Source: Candidatus Omnitrophota bacterium
GTDB lineage: Bacteria; Omnitrophota; Gorgyraeia; Duberdicusellales; 4484-171
NCBI GenBank assembly: GCA_018826075.1
Contig: JAHKAJ010000014.1
Location: 84,066 to 120,571, forward strand
Direction: 5' to 3'
DNA length: 36,506 bases
Shown here piece after piece: positions 7,503 to 15,470 of the stretch. The notes beneath the pieces are model-generated. The model was not told the origin of the DNA, made no database searches, and worked only from the letters and a program-made list of their open reading frames with translations. How positions within the stretch are numbered: position 1 is the first letter of the stretch; the number at the start of each line of letters is the position of its first letter. Position numbers and translations under genes: made by a program.

Positions 7503-9677
7503 CTAAACCGCCTTTAAACCATATCGTTTGAATGTAGTCTCCAGTAAAGCTTTGATTAAATCAGAATAGCTTCTGCCTTTTAATCGATAAAGAATCGGTA
7601 GATCACTGTAGCGGGGTGAGAGCCCCGGTAAAGGGTTGATATCGATTATCCTGGGAAGATTATCCTGGCCGACCCGGAAATCTATCCGGGCAAAATCCTT
7701 TAGCTCTAAAGCCTGATAAGCCTTTAAAGCATAAAGTTTTACCCGTCTTTGGATGCCGGCAGCTATTGTGTTTTGCGGCTGATAGGTGACTTTTTCTTCC
7801 CACTGGCGCTTGACTTCCAAAGAGTATATGAACTTTTCTCCGGATTGGTCTTTGGGAACGATCTTCATCATCCCCAAAAGGCAAGGCGAATCATTGCCGG
7901 AGACTCCGGCGGTGACCTCCTCTTTCTCCAGAAATTCCTCGATCACTACCGGCTGGTGATACTGGCTAAAAATATATTCAGACCTTTCTTTTAAATCAGA
8001 AAAATTATCCACCAAGGAATTTAAAAAAATTCCTTTAGATGAGCCTTCCCAGCGGGGCTTGACTAAAAAAGTTTTCCCCGGCCGGAAAATACCTTTGAAG
8101 CGATTCAACTGCTTAAGTCTTGCCGCCGTAAACATCAAGGGAACCGGGATCCCGGCTGCTTTCAATATCCGGCTAGTAAGAGCCTTATCCTGAGTTATTC
8201 CCAAGGATACCGGATCTGAACCGGAATAAGGAATCCCTAAACTCTCCAGGATACTGGGAACCTGCAATTCCCGGCTGCGGCTAGAGCCTCTTCCCTCAGC
8301 CAGATTGATGATAAAATCCGGCGGCCGGCGGCGGATATCTTGAGCCAAGTTATCATTTTCCTCAAACAACTGGACTCCAAAACCCTGCTTTTCTATCTCA
8401 GCTTTTAAAGCTTCGATGGTTTCGATTTCGTCAAACTCTTCCTCTTGATCACTGCCGCTTTTGTTTTTTCGCAGATTAAAAACTATCCCGACAGCTTTAA
8501 CCAAATTATCCTTTTTTCTTTTAGCCGGAGGTTTCACCGGATTTTGCGGATTATCATAAAAGAATAGCTCATCTTTGTAGTTTCTCAACAGCATTCCTTT
8601 TTCTGATGCTGAAACCAGGTAGTCCGGGCCAAGAGGCACTTTACCTTTTCCCTCTGTGCCGTCAACCACAAATGTCGGTATGCACATACCACTGGTATAA
8701 CCGCGCATTTTTTTTATTATTTCGACTCCGGCTGACACTTGAGTCCGGAAATGTCCGGCCCCGGAAACCGGATCGCACTGGAATAAATAATATGGCCTTA
8801 CCCTGATCGACTGGAGTTTCTGGCAAAGTTGGAGCATGACTTGTGGATCATCGTTTACCCCTTTAAGTAATACCGACTGATTATTTAAAGGTATGCCACA
8901 ATCGCTTAATTTCCTGCAGGCTGCTGTTGATTGAGCGGTGATTTCCCGCGGGTGGTTAAATTGCAGATTTATCCAAAGGTTATCATATTTCTTTAATACC
9001 GCGCATAAACCTTCATCAATCCGCTGGGGAAAAACCACCGGGGCGCGCGTACCAATACGGATTACCTTAATATGCTCAAGGGCCTTAAGCGAAGAAAGTA
9101 TATAGTCCAGGCGGCTTGAGGAAAGAACCAGAGGGTCTCCTCCGGAAACTATTACTTCCCGGATAGTTTTAGTTTCTTTAAGGTATTTAAAAGCCCGGTC
9201 AAAATCCCGCAAGGTCGGTTCAGAGACTCCGCTTCTCCAAAGCCGTTTGCGGGTACAATGGCGGCAATACATGAAACAACGCCCGGTTACCAGAAGCAAC
9301 GCCCGGTCAGGATAACGATGGACCAGGCAGGACACCGGAGACATTTTTTCTTCGGCTAAGGGATCGATGCTTTCATTGGGATTTTGGTCTATTTCCTCGA
9401 CCGAAGGCAGGCACTGCCTGGCGATGGGGTCACTGGGGTCAGAACAATTTTTGATCAAGAAAAAGTAATACTGGGGCAGGCGCATGTGGTACATTTCAGT
9501 TACCCGCCCGAGAAGGGCTTTTTCTTTTTTATCTAGATGGGCATAGCGTGAAAGTTCATTCAGGTTTTTAATCGAGCCTCGGTATACACTCAGCCAATCT
9601 TCCTCAATAACTGTTAAACGGCTACTTCCCCCAGGCTCCTCTTTGGAGGAATCAACCTGCTTTTCTGAACACTTCAT
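7503..9677 (-). CDS. Lysine 2,3-aminomutase (KamA-type radical SAM) fused to a D-Ala-D-Ala-ligase-like ATP-grasp domain
   Basis: The 724-residue protein has two modules. Residues about 30-370 are a KamA-family radical SAM, PLP-dependent aminomutase with the cluster cysteines C134, C138 and C141, the PLP lysine K346, and two aspartates, D302 and D339. All of these keep the spacing of clostridial lysine 2,3-aminomutase (C125, C129, C132, D293, D330, K337), offset by nine. The aspartates bind the lysine side chain in that enzyme, so L-lysine to beta-lysine is the likely reaction. A polar linker at about 375-392 leads to an ATP-grasp ligase at about 393-724 with the metal motif I-I-D-I-N-P-L-P-G-L. 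The inferred product is a beta-lysine-containing amide or peptide made by the fused and the adjacent ligase. Confidence 0.9.
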   Translation of the reverse strand: MKCSEKQVDSSKEEPGGSSRLTVIEEDWLSVYRGSIKNLNELSRYAHLDKKEKALLGRVTEMYHMRLPQYYFFLIKNCSDPSDPIARQCLPSVEEIDQNPNESIDPLAEEKMSPVSCLVHRYPDRALLLVTGRCFMYCRHCTRKRLWRSGVSEPTLRDFDRAFKYLKETKTIREVIVSGGDPLVLSSSRLDYILSSLKALEHIKVIRIGTRAPVVFPQRIDEGLCAVLKKYDNLWINLQFNHPREITAQSTAACRKLSDCGIPLNNQSVLLKGVNDDPQVMLQLCQKLQSIRVRPYYLFQCDPVSGAGHFRTQVSAGVEIIKKMRGYTSGMCIPTFVVDGTEGKGKVPLGPDYLVSASEKGMLLRNYKDELFFYDNPQNPVKPPAKRKKDNLVKAVGIVFNLRKNKSGSDQEEEFDEIETIEALKAEIEKQGFGVQLFEENDNLAQDIRRRPPDFIINLAEGRGSSRSRELQVPSILESLGIPYSGSDPVSLGITQDKALTSRILKAAGIPVPLMFTAARLKQLNRFKGIFRPGKTFLVKPRWEGSSKGIFLNSLVDNFSDLKERSEYIFSQYHQPVVIEEFLEKEEVTAGVSGNDSPCLLGMMKIVPKDQSGEKFIYSLEVKRQWEEKVTYQPQNTIAAGIQRRVKLYALKAYQALELKDFARIDFRVGQDNLPRIIDINPLPGLSPRYSDLPILYRLKGRSYSDLIKALLETTFKRYGLKAV

Positions 9678-9693
9678 ATCCAGCCTCCTGTTA

Positions 9694-9739
9694 AAAGAAA
9701 AAATACCCCCGTTGATTCTCTTGAATAAAGGGGGGTATT
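9694..9739 (-). terminator. Intrinsic terminator or attenuator before the KamA fusion gene
   Basis: Arms AATACCCCC (9702-9710) and GGGGGTATT (9731-9739) form a 9-base stem. On the minus strand the stem is followed by a U-rich run (complement of 9694-9703). It lies only about 17 bases upstream of the fusion gene's start codon. The plus strand also has a T-run after it, so it may work both ways. Either the upstream operon ends here or the KamA gene is read through it. Confidence 0.75.
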
Positions 9740-9798
9740 CTCATTTTTTTATTTGAACAACCTAAACACGGCCTATAAATATTTTTAAAGCTGCCGGT

Positions 9799-10176
9799 TT
9801 AGTAACTATCTATGGGACTGTCCTGGTCACCAGAATCGTCTGATGATTGGTAATCCTCCAAAGACATCGGCTCATCGCCGCCTTCCAGGATATACTCATA
9901 ATCAACCAGCTTCACCAATCCGGAAACTTTCTCGCCATAAGCTTTTATGGTGTCGCCAACCTCAAGATAAGCTTCTTCCAAAAACTCTTTAGTAATAGTA
10001 AATTTAACTGCTCCACTACCTTCTCCCACCACCAGGTAATCACCTTCCGGGGAAATCTCGGTAATCGCACCCTGAACAGTTACTTTATTTACTTCTACCG
10101 AAGGCTCCTGGGCAAAACTTGAATTTAGAAACATAAAGGAACTCACTACTAAAAAAATAAAAGAAATCTTTTTCAT
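9799..10176 (-). CDS. Small exported protein, unknown function
   Basis: The 125-residue protein has a clear signal peptide (K-K near the N-terminus, hydrophobic core at about 4-18, likely cleavage after S-F-A at about residue 22). The mature part looks like one small beta-barrel (V-T-V-Q-G-A-I-T-E-I-S...V-G-D-T-I-K-A-Y-G-E), similar in feel to OB-fold periplasmic proteins, then an acidic tail rich in Asp and Ser. It lies 34 bases after the LysW-like gene in the same direction and is probably in its transcript. I do not recognise a named family. Confidence 0.7.
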   Translation of the reverse strand: MKKISFIFLVVSSFMFLNSSFAQEPSVEVNKVTVQGAITEISPEGDYLVVGEGSGAVKFTITKEFLEEAYLEVGDTIKAYGEKVSGLVKLVDYEYILEGGDEPMSLEDYQSSDDSGDQDSPIDSY

Positions 10177-10210
10177 ATAACCTTCTTTTTTAACCTACAG
10201 TTTTGATAAT

Positions 10211-10426
10211 CTAAAACTCGTCCTCTTCCTGATCACCATCACCCTCATCGTCATAGTTATCGATATTCGAGTCCATTACCTCCTCTAATTTAGGCGGATT
10301 AAGTTTTGTAATCCGTAAATCTACGCAGCAGCCGGAACAGCAAACTGTATTGCCGATTTCCAAATCACTATCCAGTTGGAAACTCTCATCGCAAACCGGA
10401 CACTTAACCTTTTTTTCCACAGACAT
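10211..10426 (-). CDS. LysW-like zinc-ribbon protein with acidic C-terminal tail
   Basis: The 71-residue protein has a zinc ribbon C-P-V-C (C9, C12) ... C-S-G-C (C30, C33), followed by D-L-R-I-T-K-L-N-P-P, which matches the start of LysW/ArgW amino-group carrier proteins (ribbon, then D-P-P-E-L-E). In true LysW the chain ends in E-D-W-G-E and the last Glu carries the amino acid. Here the tail is acidic but ends E-E-D-E-F, so carrier function is uncertain. I chose the ATG at 10426 rather than the TTG just before it, because AAGGAGG lies seven bases upstream. It sits 16 bases after the ArsR-type gene and close to two ATP-grasp enzymes. Confidence 0.8.
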   Translation of the reverse strand: MSVEKKVKCPVCDESFQLDSDLEIGNTVCCSGCCVDLRITKLNPPKLEEVMDSNIDNYDDEGDGDQEEDEF

Positions 10427-10442
10427 CAAGATACCTCCTTGT

Positions 10443-10769
10443 TCATCTTAGGGGCGCAAACCCCAGCTTTTCCCGATCATTCACAAACGCCGGCAAATTC
10501 TTAAACTCTTCGAAAATAAAACTGATTATCTTTTCGATCTCGGGATCTTTACTCAAGCTATAATAAATAAAATTTCCCTCTCGTTTATCGTTGACTATTT
10601 TGAGTAAGCGTAAGGTGATCAGGTGTTTAGAAGCTGCCGGCTGGCTGATTTTTAAGGCAGAATGTATTTCTTTAACGGTAAGCCTTCGGGTTTTCAGTAA
10701 ATTTATTATTCTTAAGCGCGTATCGTCACCCAGCGCTTTTAGGATCTGTCGCAGTCTTTTTAATTCCAT
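10443..10769 (-). CDS. ArsR-family winged-helix regulator
   Basis: The 108-residue protein has the ArsR fold: L-G-D-D-T-R-L-R-I-I-N-L-L at about 13-25, the recognition helix region S-Q-P-A-A-S-K-H-L at about 43-51, and the wing with K-R-E-G-N-F-I-Y-Y-S-L. It lacks the cysteine motif E-L-C-V-C of arsenic or cadmium sensors and has no cysteine at all, so it is not a classic thiolate metal sensor. It leads the small operon with the LysW-like gene, and a palindrome overlaps the -10 box of its promoter, which suggests autoregulation. Confidence 0.88.
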   Translation of the reverse strand: MELKRLRQILKALGDDTRLRIINLLKTRRLTVKEIHSALKISQPAASKHLITLRLLKIVNDKREGNFIYYSLSKDPEIEKIISFIFEEFKNLPAFVNDREKLGFAPLR

Positions 10770-10783
10770 TTACTTTATAATAT

Positions 10784-10799
10784 ATGCCTATATACGCAT
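10784..10799. promoter_or_regulatory. Palindromic operator over the ArsR-type promoter
   Basis: On the minus strand ATGCGTATATAGGCAT is an inverted repeat with a single mismatched pair. It covers the predicted -10 box of the regulator gene and ends 15 bases before its start codon. The position fits an ArsR-type self-operator. Confidence 0.6.
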
Positions 10800-10817
10800 T
10801 AACTCTGATTCAGTAAA
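10789..10817 (-). promoter_or_regulatory. Promoter of the ArsR-LysW-like operon
   Basis: The minus strand reads TTTACT (10817-10812), 17 bases, then TATATA (10794-10789). The boxes are only moderately close to consensus. The palindrome at 10784-10799 sits on the -10 box. Confidence 0.5.
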
Positions 10818-10878
10818 AGATTAGCACAAGAAAATTATTTTTTCAACATTTTTTTTAATTATTTTTAAAGTGCACGAT

Positions 10879-12794
10879 CTAGGTAAGCATTGCCAGCAGC
10901 CGGGAAAGTTTTATCGTGGCTACACCGACAAAAGAATCGGCTCCGCCATAATAGTTATAGATGGTATCGCCGCGCAAAACATGGCCGCAGGGAAAGACGA
11001 CATTGGGAACTTGGCCTTCTTTTTCGTATTTTTTCTCCGGTTCTAATATCGCTTCGCTGGTGCGGGAAAGAACCAGCATCGGATTTTTAAGGTCAAGCAG
11101 GGCTGCGCCTAAACTGTAATGGTTATCTTCGGAAACTCCGTGATAAAACAAGACCCAGCCGGCTTTAGTTTTTATCGGCGGCCCGGCTAAACCGATTTTT
11201 TTACTGTCCCACATCCCGTAACGCGGCCCCATCAGCCAAAGGCCCCGGTTGACGTCCTGCGGCGCCTTCTCTAAGGAACTCACAAAATCAACACAGATCT
11301 GGCTGTTGATCCGGTGGATAAACAGATATTGGCCGTTGATCTTTTCAGGGAACAAGCAGGCGTCTTTATCGTCTATGCCCGGCGGCGTGATCAAAACCGG
11401 CTTAGTCCAATTCCACTTAGCTTTAAGAAAATCCTTTACTGAAATCAAAGACAGCCCCACCCGGGGTGGTTCGACTCCGTTATAAGCGGTGTAACACATA
11501 TATAAGGTATTGCCTATCCGGACAATTCTGGGATCCTCACAACCAGAGTTACCATTAGGCACTTTTTTAGCTTCGGAATCCCCGCGCGGTTGATAAACCG
11601 GATCAGGCAGCCTTTGGGTAATATTTAAACCATCGGAACTTTGGGCATAACCTAAAGTCGAAGTATTATCTTCAGACATCGCCCGGTAAATAATATGAAT
11701 CTTTCCCTCAAGTTCAATAGCCGCCGGATTAAAGACGGCCTTACTTTCCCAAGTGTGTTCGCTGACCGGGCTGATGATCGGGTTCTTCTTAAACCGAACC
11801 GCGTAAGCCGCTTTCAAATCCGGACGCATACTATCACGCAGATCTTTCAATCTGACTTTAGCCAGGCAAGAAGTAGTGTCCGTGGCCCCGTAAAAAATCC
11901 AAAGGTCCTTGTCCCGAATCAAGGCACCCGAAGGAAAAATAACATTCTCGATCTGGCCGTATTTTTCATAGCTTTCTTCGGGGACCAGCATCGGATGTCG
12001 GGTGCGGCCGATGACTTTCCTGGGATTTTTAAGATCCAGCAGCAAAGCTTCGATTCCAAAAATCTTATTAGAGTCGCGGTAGTTCTGGATATGCGAATAA
12101 ACCAGGAGCCAGCCTTGTTTAGTCTTTAACGGTGCAGCTCCGACCTCGATATGATCAGTAGCTACCCGGCGGACATGGATAATATGTTTATTAAGATTTT
12201 TATACCAATTAGCCCAGTATAAAGAATTCCAAATATCAGCTTCCTGATCAAACTGGGCAATAGCAACTCTGGCTGTGCGGTTTAAATTGTCGGTATTTAC
12301 GGTAAGAATAGCTGTCATCTTACCGTTAATTTTTGAAGGAAAAAGAGCCATGGCTTTGGAGTTGAAGGGAGTGACCAGGTGTTTCTCTTCTATCTTTTTA
12401 AAATCCCTGGTTATCGCACAGGCTACTTTGATACCGTCGTAACGAAACGGAAAAATTGAAAGTGCAGTATAAAAAATATAATATTTACCGTTAAGTTCGG
12501 TGACTCTGGGGTCTTCACAGCCGTAGCGCTCCCAATCAAGTTCGGGCTTGATCAGTTGGGTCTGGCCGCTGTAATAGATACCGTCCTTACTGTTGGCATA
12601 TCCGATCGAAGATATCCGCGGGCCATTACCCGGTATCAAATCCGGTTCAGACATCGCCCGGTAGACAACATGAATGGTTTTTTATCGGCCTTGCTGACGA
12701 TCGGAGACCAGTTGAAAGCGGCAAAAGTTTCCCAGGGGTGTTGTTGCGAAGGAACCAGGATCGGATTGTGAGTCGAGCGCTTGACAACAAACAT
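10879..12794 (-). CDS. Tandem GH130-family glycoside phosphorylase/hydrolase, interrupted by an apparent frameshift
   Basis: Two GH130 beta-propeller domains lie in one chain, each with its own G-C-E-D-P-R motif (the Asp is the proposed acid in GH130), L-F-P-x-K-I-N-G-K/Q and the late G-W-V/L-L-F/V-Y motif. The uninterrupted frame starts only at 12654, but the missing N-terminus (N-P-I-L-V-P...P-W-E-T-F-A-A-F-N-W-S-P) is found in another frame from an ATG at 12794. The frames join at a run of six T on the plus strand (12678-12683). One extra base would give D-K-K-T-I-H-V-V-Y-R-A-M and a protein of about 638 residues. The upstream frame stops at 12636. It follows the second GH130 gene by 31 bases. 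Mannoside substrates are usual for GH130, but the specificity is not clear here. Confidence 0.85.
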
Positions 12795-12825
12795 ATTTAG
12801 TTTTTATCTTCTTTCGGTTGAATTG

Positions 12826-14679
12826 TCAAGAGCAAACTACTTTTTTTAGCTGATAACTTACAGCTTTATCTTTTTTAACGCTTTTAATCAACTGCTTCAT
12901 CTGGGCAGTGGCACAGCAGACTACCCGGTCGCCGCCGCCATAATAGACAAAAAGTTCCTCGCCTAAAACCACTGCTCCGCAAGGATAGACCACTCCCGGT
13001 TTTCCTTCGTTCTCGTAATGCTCATCAGGCTCAAGGATCGGATTAGTAGTGCGATACAGGACTTTGGCCGGGTCTTTTAGATCCAAGATCATCGCCCCCA
13101 CCTTATAGCGGGTATCATCGCGGTCATCAACTGCATGATAGATCACCAACCACCCGGCTTCGGTCTTAATCGGAGTCGCCCCTACGCTGAGCTTTCGGCT
13201 GTCCCACATGCCCGGCCGGGTAGTGATCTTAGCTTTAGCTTCCAGCCAGCGGCCATCGTCAAATCTAAGGTCATCCCGGTAATCGATCAGGATATGCGGA
13301 AAAATCCGGTGAAAAATAACATACTTACCTTTGACTTTTTCCGGAAGAATACAGCCGCTTTTATTGACCACTCCCGGAGCTGAAATCAACTTTGGCTTCT
13401 CCCAATTCCATTGCTTATTAAGGAAATCCTCGCGTTCTATTGTGCTTAAAGCAATCCGGGGATGAGAATAACCATTGTAAGCAACATAAGTAAGATAGAC
13501 CTTATTATCAATAGCAGTAAGTTTGGGATCTTCACAACCGCCCCAGCCGCAGCCGGACTTATAAAGGTCAGTACGCTGACTGGGCCGAGTATGAATACCT
13601 TCAAACTCTTCCCGGGGAACATAAGAAAGCTCAATCGATTCTTTTTCAATGTTAAGGCCATCTTTAGTCGAAGCGTAACCAAAGGAAGATAAACCGCCTT
13701 TACTTACTGCCCGGTAAAGTATATGGACTTTTCCGTTATCATAAAGGGCTGCCGGATTAAAGGTAGCATCGGCTTCCCAATCATTAGCTTCATTAGGAAC
13801 AATGATCGGGTTGTTATAAAATCGCTTAAGGCTGGCAAAAACTTTTTTAGCCCGCACCGAAGGAAAAGGCTGATGAATCGTAAGTACGCTAATCTCTCCA
13901 GCCTTGGTGGTAAAATAAACCAGGATTTCCTCATTAAGAGAAACTGCTCCTAAGGGGTATAATTCCGGACTTCCAATATCACGCAACTCCTCCCAAAGCG
14001 GCACTTCTGAACGCCAGATTAAATTATTGGGGTCAGAAAGAGAAAATAAGGCTCCTCCGATCTGCAAAGTCTGACGGCCATTTTGTTTGTATGAACAATC
14101 GTAGACCACCAATATACCGTTGGAAGTCAAACCAGCCATAAGAACTGTCAGGCTAGCCTGGTCAAAATAACTGCTTCGGGGAGCCAGACAGGCAAGCTCT
14201 GATATCTTCCATTTTTTTAGATCCGGAGAAAAGGCGGTCTTAAGAGAACCCTGGCCAAAATAAATACAGTATTTGCCGTTAAGTTTATAATTAGGGACCA
14301 AAGTCCCTCTTTCCTGGACTTTTGATATTTTTCCGGTAATCGAAAAACGCTTCAGATCTTTGGAGACTGCACCGACCAGGCTGTCAGCGGTTTTACCTTT
14401 CTGGATGAAACTCATAAAATAGCCTTTATCACAGGCTGAAACTGCCAAATGCTGATAAGGCCCTATTTTAGCCTTCTGCCGAAGAGCAGTGACGATCTCG
14501 ACTTTAGTTTTTGGCTGGGTAAACCGCAGGCCGGTTTTTCCCCGAATCAGATAAAGTTCGGGCTGGCCGGGATCAACGGTCTTGAATAAAAGGCCGGCTC
14601 CGTTTTTGTCAGCCATAAAGCCGACCGGTAGACTTGATTTTAGCTCCTGACTTTTTTTAACTGTTCTTTTTTTGATCAT
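12826..14679 (-). CDS. GH130-family protein with one canonical and one degenerate domain
   Basis: This 617-residue protein repeats the double-propeller plan of its neighbour. The C-terminal half (about 290-600) is a canonical GH130 domain with N-N-P-I-I-V-P, F-N-P-A-A-L, G-G-C-E-D-P-K, I-L-P-E-K-V-K-G-K and G-W-L-V-I-Y-H. The N-terminal half (about 1-280) has the same strand rhythm but lacks E-D-P-R, so it is probably non-catalytic. The GH130 family phosphorolyses or hydrolyses beta-mannosides. The cytoplasmic location fits, as there is no signal peptide. GAGGTG before the ATG supports the start. It is 25 bases after the cupin gene and belongs to the same operon. Confidence 0.85.
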   Translation of the reverse strand: MIKKRTVKKSQELKSSLPVGFMADKNGAGLLFKTVDPGQPELYLIRGKTGLRFTQPKTKVEIVTALRQKAKIGPYQHLAVSACDKGYFMSFIQKGKTADSLVGAVSKDLKRFSITGKISKVQERGTLVPNYKLNGKYCIYFGQGSLKTAFSPDLKKWKISELACLAPRSSYFDQASLTVLMAGLTSNGILVVYDCSYKQNGRQTLQIGGALFSLSDPNNLIWRSEVPLWEELRDIGSPELYPLGAVSLNEEILVYFTTKAGEISVLTIHQPFPSVRAKKVFASLKRFYNNPIIVPNEANDWEADATFNPAALYDNGKVHILYRAVSKGGLSSFGYASTKDGLNIEKESIELSYVPREEFEGIHTRPSQRTDLYKSGCGWGGCEDPKLTAIDNKVYLTYVAYNGYSHPRIALSTIEREDFLNKQWNWEKPKLISAPGVVNKSGCILPEKVKGKYVIFHRIFPHILIDYRDDLRFDDGRWLEAKAKITTRPGMWDSRKLSVGATPIKTEAGWLVIYHAVDDRDDTRYKVGAMILDLKDPAKVLYRTTNPILEPDEHYENEGKPGVVYPCGAVVLGEELFVYYGGGDRVVCCATAQMKQLIKSVKKDKAVSYQLKKVVCS

Positions 14680-14704
14680 TGTTCACCTCTTTTGGAAAAA
14701 TCAT

Positions 14705-15064
14705 CTATACTGTCCGGTTATAATCGTCCTCTAATCTAACAATATCGTTCTCGTCAAAATCGCCGAAAGAAATTTCCAGCACTTTTACCGGCAAATCATC
14801 AGACTGAATCCGATGCTTTTGTCCCCGGACAATAAAAAACTCATCACCTTCCCGGGCCTGAGAAACAACATCCCCTACTGTAATTTTAGCTTCTCCGGAA
14901 ATTACTTTCCAAAACTCCGAACGTTTTTGATGATATTGCAGACTTAAAGCCTGACCAGAATTAACGGTAAGGATCTTGACTGTAGAAGGCTGGCCGTGAG
15001 TAAACTGTTCAAACTTTCCCCAGGGCCTGATCTCGATATATTTTTTCTTTAAACTTTCTGACAT
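14705..15064 (-). CDS. Mannose-6-phosphate isomerase-like cupin (type II)
   Basis: The protein is a single cupin domain like the C-terminal part of ManC-type enzymes (PF01050): R-P-W-G-K-F-E-Q-F, then Q-Y-H-Q-K-R-S-E-F-W with metal-ligand candidates, and G-D-E-F-F-I-V-R-G-Q-K-H-R-I-Q. It may interconvert mannose and fructose 6-phosphates. I use the ATG at 15064 (119 residues) rather than a TTG at 15106, since the extra residues are not family-like and a purine-rich GAAAG lies before the ATG. It is the first gene behind the strong promoter at 15187-15214 and precedes two GH130 genes, so mannose-phosphate handling is a consistent reading of the operon. Confidence 0.8.
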   Translation of the reverse strand: MSESLKKKYIEIRPWGKFEQFTHGQPSTVKILTVNSGQALSLQYHQKRSEFWKVISGEAKITVGDVVSQAREGDEFFIVRGQKHRIQSDDLPVKVLEISFGDFDENDIVRLEDDYNRTV

Positions 15065-15186
15065 ATACTTTCGGCAAACTAGATACACCTCTCCTATTGG
15101 ATGCAATTTGAGTTGCTCGGCCTACAGACTATTTTAACTTTTTGATAATAAAGGTTGGTAGAACTTAAATGAATTACTGACGACGT

Positions 15187-15214
15187 ATTATACTAAAAGT
15201 CAGACTCTTGTCAA
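15187..15214 (-). promoter_or_regulatory. Sigma-70 promoter of the cupin-GH130 operon
   Basis: The minus strand has a perfect TTGACA (15214-15209), 16 bases, and a perfect TATAAT (15192-15187). The start should be near 15180, giving a leader of about 115 bases. I see no obvious riboswitch fold in it. Confidence 0.85.
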
Positions 15215-15239
15215 CTAAATAATTACTATTTGACGGCTT

Positions 15240-15449
15240 TTAAATCAAAGAAAGGGCGTCGTATTTACAGGCCTGGATACAGAGGCCGCAATCAGTGCAG
15301 TTTTCTGCAGAATATTCAAGGATTTTTGAACGTTTTAAGGCTCCCGAAGGACAAGCTTCAACACAGCCGACACAATCCGAACCGCAGCCGCAGGAAATGC
15401 ATCTGCCGTCTTTCCAACAACACTTTTCGTAATCGATCTTTAACGGCAT
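15240..15449 (-). CDS. Ferredoxin-like protein with two iron-sulfur cluster motifs
   Basis: The 69-residue protein has a standard second cluster motif C-T-D-C-G-L-C-I-Q-A-C and, in front of it, a dense run of cysteines (C-C near the N-terminus, then C-I-S-C-G-C-G-S-D-C-V-G-C-V-E-A-C-P). With about 13 cysteines in 69 residues it has more than the eight needed for two 4Fe-4S clusters. It should be a cytoplasmic electron carrier. It starts 21 bases after the beta-strand-rich gene in the same direction. Confidence 0.85.
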   Translation of the reverse strand: MPLKIDYEKCCWKDGRCISCGCGSDCVGCVEACPSGALKRSKILEYSAENCTDCGLCIQACKYDALSLI

Positions 15450-15470
15450 GACTTATCCTCCTTATTTATT

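Noticed and set aside
11695..12129. Plus-strand 144-codon frame
   Set aside because: It is antisense to the GH130 gene and has no Shine-Dalgarno sequence or family-like sequence.
12654..12700. Programmed -1 ribosomal frameshifting at the six-A run
   Set aside because: The context is T-AAA-AAA-C, in which the P-site tRNA would mispair after slipping, and no stimulating stem or internal Shine-Dalgarno sequence is clear. A missing base is simpler.
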